Shown one piece after another: positions 13,590 to 16,220 of a stretch of DNA of 16,220 nt. The first letter of the stretch is position 1; each line of letters opens with the position of its first letter. Both the position numbers and the translations under genes were made by a program. Source of the stretch: RGIG9151 sp963635575. Its GTDB lineage: Bacteria > Bacillota > Clostridia > TANB77 > RGIG9151. Below the pieces are notes generated by a model. It had not been told where the DNA came from. It ran no database searches and saw only the letters and a list, made by a program, of their open reading frames with translations. The stretch covers positions 1-16,220 of the forward strand of contig CAVHFU010000032.1 of the NCBI GenBank assembly GCA_963635575.1. Direction: 5' to 3'.

Positions 13590-14102
13590 ATGGAGACTGG
13601 TAAGAAGAGGTATCCAAATATTTTAATAGAAGGAGAAAATCGTATGAAGTATAATAATCCGGAGGCTTTGGAAAGAAAGTTAAGAGGCATCATTGAGAAA
13701 AGACGTGAAGATGAAGCAAAGGTTAAAGAAGTTCCACATGAGGTGATGTATGACAGGATGGTTCAGGAAGCTGTTCTAGTTATTACGAGCCAATGGGAAA
13801 CACAGTGCAAGTTTTATAGTATCGAGAGAGGTACTGAACTAGTAGCAAGGGCTTTTTTCGTTGTTGAAAATACACTTCACCTCTATAGTGATATTTTTGG
13901 GGTAATTAATCCTAAAACAGGAAAGAGTTGCTTTTATGAGGGATTTAAGTTTGAGTCTATGGACGAATTCTGGAAGTATGTAGAGGATGTTAAAAAGCAG
14001 CTTCCCGAACAAACGGGAGTTATGAAGAAAAGGAAGGAAAATACAACAGTATTTTCCGATGGGCCGGAGGTGCACGTATCCTTCACCTTTAAGATCGAAT
14101 AA
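13590..14102 (+). CDS. Protein of unknown function
   Basis: I do not recognise this protein. From ATG 13590 it is 170 residues: a charged N-terminal part rich in lysine, arginine and glutamate (about residues 25-55, likely helical), then a mixed alpha/beta part with aromatic residues (F-Y-S, F-F-V-V, Y-S-D-I-F, F-K-F-E-S-M) and a basic stretch K-K-R-K before the C-terminal end. There is no signal peptide or membrane helix. The start is uncertain: GGGAGG at 13574-13579 favours ATG 13590, AGAAGGAG at 13628-13635 favours ATG 13644 in the same frame, and ATG 13548 has little support. The gene has its own strong promoter and its own terminator and so is a single-gene unit, well expressed by the look of its signals. 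Confidence 0.8.
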   Translation: METGKKRYPNILIEGENRMKYNNPEALERKLRGIIEKRREDEAKVKEVPHEVMYDRMVQEAVLVITSQWETQCKFYSIERGTELVARAFFVVENTLHLYSDIFGVINPKTGKSCFYEGFKFESMDEFWKYVEDVKKQLPEQTGVMKKRKENTTVFSDGPEVHVSFTFKIE

Positions 14103-14109
14103 AAACTTT

Positions 14110-14147
14110 ATACAGTTGGCGAAAGCCAACTGTATTTTTTTCTTTTT
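14110..14147 (+). terminator. Intrinsic terminator after the unrecognised gene
   Basis: An 11-bp perfect stem (ATACAGTTGGC, 14110-14120, with GCCAACTGTAT, 14125-14135) is capped by a GAAA tetraloop and followed by a long T-rich tract (14135-14147). Confidence 0.95.
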
Positions 14148-14154
14148 AAATATA

Positions 14155-14183
14155 TTGAGGCAAACATAGTGGAATGATATGAT
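14155..14183 (+). promoter_or_regulatory. Promoter for the EamA-type transporter
   Basis: TTGAGG (14155-14160) and TATGAT (14178-14183) are 17 bp apart, just after the preceding terminator. The leader to ATG 14213 is about 23 nt. Confidence 0.65.
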
Positions 14184-14212
14184 GTAGAAGAATATTAAGG
14201 AGATGAATTAAT

Positions 14213-14626
14213 ATGTGGATTCTATTTGCAATACTTTCGTCTGTTTTTGCTGCTGCAACATCAATTTTAGCTAAAATTGGAATAGATGGAGTTAATTCTA
14301 ATTTAGCTACTGCTATAAGAACAGTTGTTGTAGTTGTTATGGCATGGGGAATGGTTTTCCTTACAAATGCACAAAGTGGAGTAACTGAAATTAGTAAGAA
14401 AAGTTGGATATTTTTAATTTTATCAGGTCTTGCGACTGGGGCATCTTGGCTTTGTTATTATAGGGCTCTACAAATAGGGGATGTGTCTAAAGTAGCACCT
14501 ATTGATAAATTAAGCATTGTAATTACACTGATTTTGGCGTTTGTTATTTTACATGAGGAGTTTACGACTAAGTCAATTATAGGTGCTGTACTAATTACGG
14601 CAGGTACATTTGCTATGATTTTTTGA
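14213..14626 (+). CDS. EamA/DMT-family half-length membrane transporter
   Basis: The 137-residue protein is almost entirely hydrophobic, with about five membrane-spanning segments (roughly residues 1-20, 30-52, 65-83, 92-112 and 118-136). It matches the EamA (drug/metabolite transporter) repeat: R-T in the second helix, L-C-Y-Y-R-A-L in the third, and V-A-P-I-D-K-L-S, with H-E-E before the last helix. Full-length members have two such repeats; this is a single repeat, so it probably works as a dimer, like other half-size members. The substrate is unknown. ATG 14213 has AAGGAG at 14197-14202. It is a single gene between a terminator and the CIRCE-controlled Hsp20 gene. Confidence 0.9.
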   Translation: MWILFAILSSVFAAATSILAKIGIDGVNSNLATAIRTVVVVVMAWGMVFLTNAQSGVTEISKKSWIFLILSGLATGASWLCYYRALQIGDVSKVAPIDKLSIVITLILAFVILHEEFTTKSIIGAVLITAGTFAMIF

Positions 14627-14689
14627 AAATATGAATATAAAAGCGTTTTATGGGTAAGCTAATATGGAAATGTGAAGGTTATGTGAAAA

Positions 14690-14716
14690 TTAGCACTCTA
14701 TACTTGACAGTGCTAA
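14690..14716. promoter_or_regulatory. CIRCE element (HrcA operator)
   Basis: TTAGCACTC (14690-14698), a 9-nt spacer, then CAGTGCTAA (14708-14716). This matches the CIRCE consensus TTAGCACTC-N9-GAGTGCTAA with one mismatch in the right arm. HrcA binding here would block the overlapping -35 region, so the downstream Hsp20 gene belongs to the HrcA heat-shock regulon. Confidence 0.93.
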
Positions 14717-14731
14717 TCTTGATGATATAAT
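14704..14731 (+). promoter_or_regulatory. Sigma-A promoter of hsp20, overlapped by CIRCE
   Basis: TTGACA (14704-14709) lies within the CIRCE element, and TATAAT (14726-14731) follows after 16 bp. Transcription is expected to start near 14738. Confidence 0.85.
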
Positions 14732-14737
14732 TGGTAA

Positions 14738-14808
14738 TGTAAGAGATAAGAAGATACCTCTTACAGAGAAAATTAAATATGTGCTACCTGAAATGGTGTC
14801 AACACATA
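14738..14808 (+). promoter_or_regulatory. Structured leader of hsp20 with two hairpins
   Basis: The leader of about 93 nt contains an 8-bp perfect stem (TGTAAGAG 14738-14745 with CTCTTACA 14758-14765, 12-nt loop) and a weaker 6-bp stem (TATGTG 14778-14783 with CACATA 14803-14808). The first stem begins at the expected transcription start. The ribosome binding site at about 14818 lies just outside the second stem, so sequestration by these stems alone is not shown. Confidence 0.45.
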
Positions 14809-14830
14809 AATATGAAAGGGAGAGATTTAT

Positions 14831-15250
14831 ATGATGATGATACCAAGAAGAAATGATTTTGATTTATGGAGTGATATGTTTAGAGATTCTTTCTTTACAG
14901 AGCATGAAGCTAAGATGATGAAAACAGATATTAAAGAAGAAAAGGACAGATTTCTAATAGACATTGACTTGCCAGGTTATAATAAAGAAGATGTAAAAAT
15001 TTCAGTAGAAGATGGATACTTAAATGTTCAAGCAACAATGGATTCTAGTAAAGAAGAAAAAGGAAATGGTAAGTTTGTAAGAAGAGAAAGATATGTAGGA
15101 AGTTGTTCTAGAAACTTCTATGTAGGCGATGAAGTTAAGAGCGAGGAGATAAAAGCTTCTTTGAAAAACGGAATTTTGAAATTGGAAATTCCTAAGAAAG
15201 ATGAGACTAAAAAGTTGCCTGAAAAGAAATACATTGCAATTGAAGATTAA
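14831..15250 (+). CDS. Hsp20/alpha-crystallin family small heat-shock protein
   Basis: Hsp20 proteins are ATP-independent chaperones that hold unfolding proteins as large oligomers. The 139-residue product has a short N-terminal arm (D-L-W-S-D-M-F-R-D), an alpha-crystallin domain (about residues 30-122) with D-L-P-G-Y-N-K-E-D-V-K-I near 47-57, the hallmark A-S-L-K-N-G-I-L-K-L-E-I-P (109-121), and a C-terminal I-A-I motif (135-137) for oligomer contacts. All expected parts are present. ATG 14831 is used, the first of three consecutive in-frame ATGs, with GGGAG about 8 nt upstream. HrcA control through CIRCE is seen in the promoter. It stands as a single-gene unit ending in a strong terminator. 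Confidence 0.96.
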   Translation: MMMIPRRNDFDLWSDMFRDSFFTEHEAKMMKTDIKEEKDRFLIDIDLPGYNKEDVKISVEDGYLNVQATMDSSKEEKGNGKFVRRERYVGSCSRNFYVGDEVKSEEIKASLKNGILKLEIPKKDETKKLPEKKYIAIED

Positions 15251-15257
15251 TGTGTTA

Positions 15258-15293
15258 AATATGCAGAGTTTAAAAAAACTCTGCATATTTTTT
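15258..15293 (+). terminator. Intrinsic terminator after hsp20
   Basis: ATGCAGAGTTT (15261-15271) pairs with AAACTCTGCAT (15276-15286) around an AAAA loop, followed by a run of six T. The stem can be extended by further A-T pairs at its base. Confidence 0.95.
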
Positions 15294-15307
15294 GTCATTT
15301 TATAGTC

Positions 15308-15336
15308 ACTTAAATTTTGTATAGTTAAGTTATAAT
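15308..15336 (+). promoter_or_regulatory. Possible promoter for the cupin gene
   Basis: A perfect TATAAT (15331-15336) lies upstream of the cupin start, but the -35 position 17 bp before it is weak (ACTTAA). The leader would be only about 15 nt, ending in the ribosome binding site. Confidence 0.4.
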
Positions 15337-15357
15337 TAGAAAAGTTAGGTGATGAAA

Positions 15358-15558
15358 ATGAGAATATTAGAAGAAATATCCACACATGCCGCTGGTGGAG
15401 ATGCAATGGTAATTGTTTTAGAAGGAAAAGGAAGATTTACAATTGGCGGTGACATATATGTATTAGAAGAGAGACAAACAATCGTTATGCCTAAAGATAT
15501 TCCTCATAGTGTTTTTGGAGAAGAGAAATTTAAAATGTTGCTTGTAGTTTCATTCTAG
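15358..15558 (+). CDS. Short cupin-domain protein, apparently N-terminally truncated
   Basis: The 66-residue product corresponds to the middle and end of a small cupin barrel: E-I-S-T-H, G-D-A-M-V-I-V-L-E-G-K-G-R-F-T-I-G-G, then M-P-K-D-I-P-H-S-V and F-K-M-L-L-V-V. The second conserved motif keeps its histidine, and the H-x-H pair of the first motif is reduced to one histidine. Typical members of this group have about 40 more residues at the N-terminus forming the first strands; those are missing here, and no matching sequence is visible upstream. The start is ATG 15358, five nt after AGGTGA; an in-frame GTG at 15349 is inside that site. It still has a plausible promoter, ribosome binding site and terminator, so it may be expressed, but a functional barrel is doubtful. 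Confidence 0.7.
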   Translation: MRILEEISTHAAGGDAMVIVLEGKGRFTIGGDIYVLEERQTIVMPKDIPHSVFGEEKFKMLLVVSF

Positions 15559-15582
15559 TAGAAAGTAACTATGGAATTTGGG

Positions 15583-15617
15583 AGCTGTAAAAAATGAGTT
15601 TTTACAGTTCTTTTTTT
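15583..15617 (+). terminator. Intrinsic terminator after the cupin gene
   Basis: CTGTAAAAA (15585-15593) pairs with TTTTTACAG (15599-15607) around a 5-nt loop, with a run of seven T at 15611-15617. Confidence 0.9.
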
Positions 15618-15623
15618 GTACTA

Positions 15624-15652
15624 TTGACAGACACCCCTGAGGGGTGTACAAT
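15624..15652 (+). promoter_or_regulatory. Sigma-A promoter of the csoR-type gene
   Basis: A perfect -35 TTGACA (15624-15629), a 17-bp spacer and a -10 TACAAT (15647-15652). The spacer is entirely occupied by the GC-rich palindrome at 15631-15647. Confidence 0.88.
15631..15647. promoter_or_regulatory. CsoR-family operator palindrome
   Basis: ACACCCC-TGA-GGGGTGT is a perfect 7-bp inverted repeat with a 3-nt centre. C- and G-runs flanking a short centre are typical of CsoR/RcnR-family operators. It sits between -35 and -10 of the promoter for a CsoR-family gene, so autorepression is the natural reading. Confidence 0.85.
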
Positions 15653-15685
15653 TTCCTTAGCAAGTAATAAGGAGATGATGTTTTG

Positions 15686-15997
15686 ATGAGCTGTGAAAAG
15701 TGCAGTAAATGTCAGATGTGCCAAAAATCTACGCATAGGACAGACGAGGAGAAAAAGCAACTTACCAAGAGATTGAACATAATAGAGGGGCAAATAAGAG
15801 GAATAAAGCAAATGATTGAAGATGACAGGTATTGTGCGGATATATTAATGCAATTATCAGCCATTGGGAAATCTTTAGAAGGTGTTGAAATGCAAATAAT
15901 GGAAAGCCATATATCAAATTGTGTCGCCTCCGAGATTAAAGCCGGAAATTCGGAAATAGTAAAAGAGGTAATGGAATTGTTTAGGAGATTAAGGTGA
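15686..15997 (+). CDS. csoR: CsoR-family metal-sensing transcriptional repressor
   Basis: The 103-residue helical protein belongs to the CsoR/RcnR family (DUF156), with L-N-I-I-E-G-Q-I-R-G-I-K near residues 30-41. The Cu(I)-type ligands are all present: C50 (R-Y-C-A-D-I), H75 and C79 (E-S-H-I-S-N-C). Such proteins leave DNA when copper binds, turning on export or chelation genes. The N-terminus has an extra cysteine cluster, C3, C6, C9 and C12, spaced C-x2-C-x2-C-x2-C, followed by H17, which may be another metal site. ATG 15686 is chosen (AAGGAG at 15669-15674); TTG at 15683 is an alternative with better spacing that adds one residue. It is likely autoregulated through the palindrome in its promoter. 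Copper is favoured over persulfide (CstR) or formaldehyde (FrmR) because the His ligand is present. Confidence 0.9.
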   Translation: MSCEKCSKCQMCQKSTHRTDEEKKQLTKRLNIIEGQIRGIKQMIEDDRYCADILMQLSAIGKSLEGVEMQIMESHISNCVASEIKAGNSEIVKEVMELFRRLR

Positions 15998-16180
15998 TGG
16001 AAAAAATTTATATAAAAGTAGACGGAATAGGAAAAGTGCAAGCATCAACTATGTTGTACAGAGTATGATTATTTTAGTTGCAGGAATTTTAATGTTGCTA
16101 ATGAGTTTGGTATAGATAAAAAATTAAATATAGGGAAAAATGAAATTGAGTTCTTATCGGAAAAAGAAGACAGTAGGTAA
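15997..16180 (+). pseudogene. Remnant of a copper-handling membrane protein (HMA, membrane segment and cupredoxin-like pieces)
   Basis: ATG 15997 overlaps the csoR stop and opens M-E-K-I-Y-I-K-V-D-G-I, the usual beginning of a heavy-metal-associated domain, but the metal-binding C-x2-C is missing and the frame stops after 23 codons. A second frame then gives I-I-L-V-A-G-I-L-M-L-L-M-S-L, like a membrane helix of the TauE/SafE-type transporters found after CsoR. A third gives F-G-I-D-K-K-L-N-I-G-K-N-E-I-E-F, like the start of a cupredoxin domain, ending at TAA 16178-16180. Together they look like pieces of an HMA-TauE-cupredoxin protein brought together by large internal deletions and frameshifts. 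This rests on short similarities that I recall rather than on a search. The rest of the window (16181-16220) is too short to judge. Confidence 0.55.
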
Positions 16181-16220
16181 TATGTCAATAGGAAAAAAAT
16201 AAAAATTTTAATGAAATTTG

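Overview
The window looks like the chromosome of an anaerobic, fermentative, low-GC Firmicute, most likely a member of Clostridia. The grounds are AT-rich DNA, strong AAGGAG-type ribosome binding sites, frequent TTG and GTG starts, an O2-sensitive metabolism ([FeFe] hydrogenases plus AdhE), and a CIRCE element and CsoR-type operator of Gram-positive type. I do not assign a genus. No rRNA, tRNA, CRISPR array or complete insertion sequence is visible.

Layout. (1) 1-2,750 is an accessory region. It holds a RhuM-family gene whose composition and codon use look foreign, a very AT-rich AAA-type ATPase (DUF4143 type), and the frameshifted remnant of a second, more host-like RhuM gene. (2) 2,911-3,435 is apt, followed by a perfect bidirectional hairpin and, convergent to it, a signal-peptide-bearing surface protein with about eight beta-helix-like coils, a BIG2-like domain and a C-terminal membrane anchor. 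(3) 5,036-13,462 is a tightly packed seven-gene operon: rex, adhE, a small thioredoxin-like [2Fe-2S] protein, a PAS-containing putative sensory [FeFe] hydrogenase, a SpoIIE/PP2C phosphatase, a YfcE-type phosphodiesterase and a ferredoxin-rich [FeFe] hydrogenase. Gaps are 15 nt or less, and ATGA overlaps join rex to adhE and the sensory hydrogenase to the phosphatase. (4) 13,498-14,147 is a single unrecognised gene with its own strong promoter and terminator. (5) 14,155-15,617 holds an EamA-type half transporter, an Hsp20 chaperone under a CIRCE-overlapped promoter, and a short cupin protein that looks N-terminally truncated. (6) 15,624-16,180 is an autoregulatory CsoR-family repressor with its palindrome filling the promoter spacer, followed by fragments of what looks like a decayed copper-handling membrane protein.

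How it fits together. The central operon puts the NADH/NAD+ sensor Rex in the same transcript as two electron sinks, ethanol (AdhE) and H2 (hydrogenase). A probable H2- or redox-sensing hydrogenase and a phosphatase that could relay its signal are in the same transcript. An imperfect Rex-like half-site pair lies between -35 and -10 of the rex promoter, which would give feedback control. The right-hand end shows two further sensing systems (HrcA/CIRCE heat shock and CsoR metal response), and the metal-response target next to CsoR seems to have decayed.
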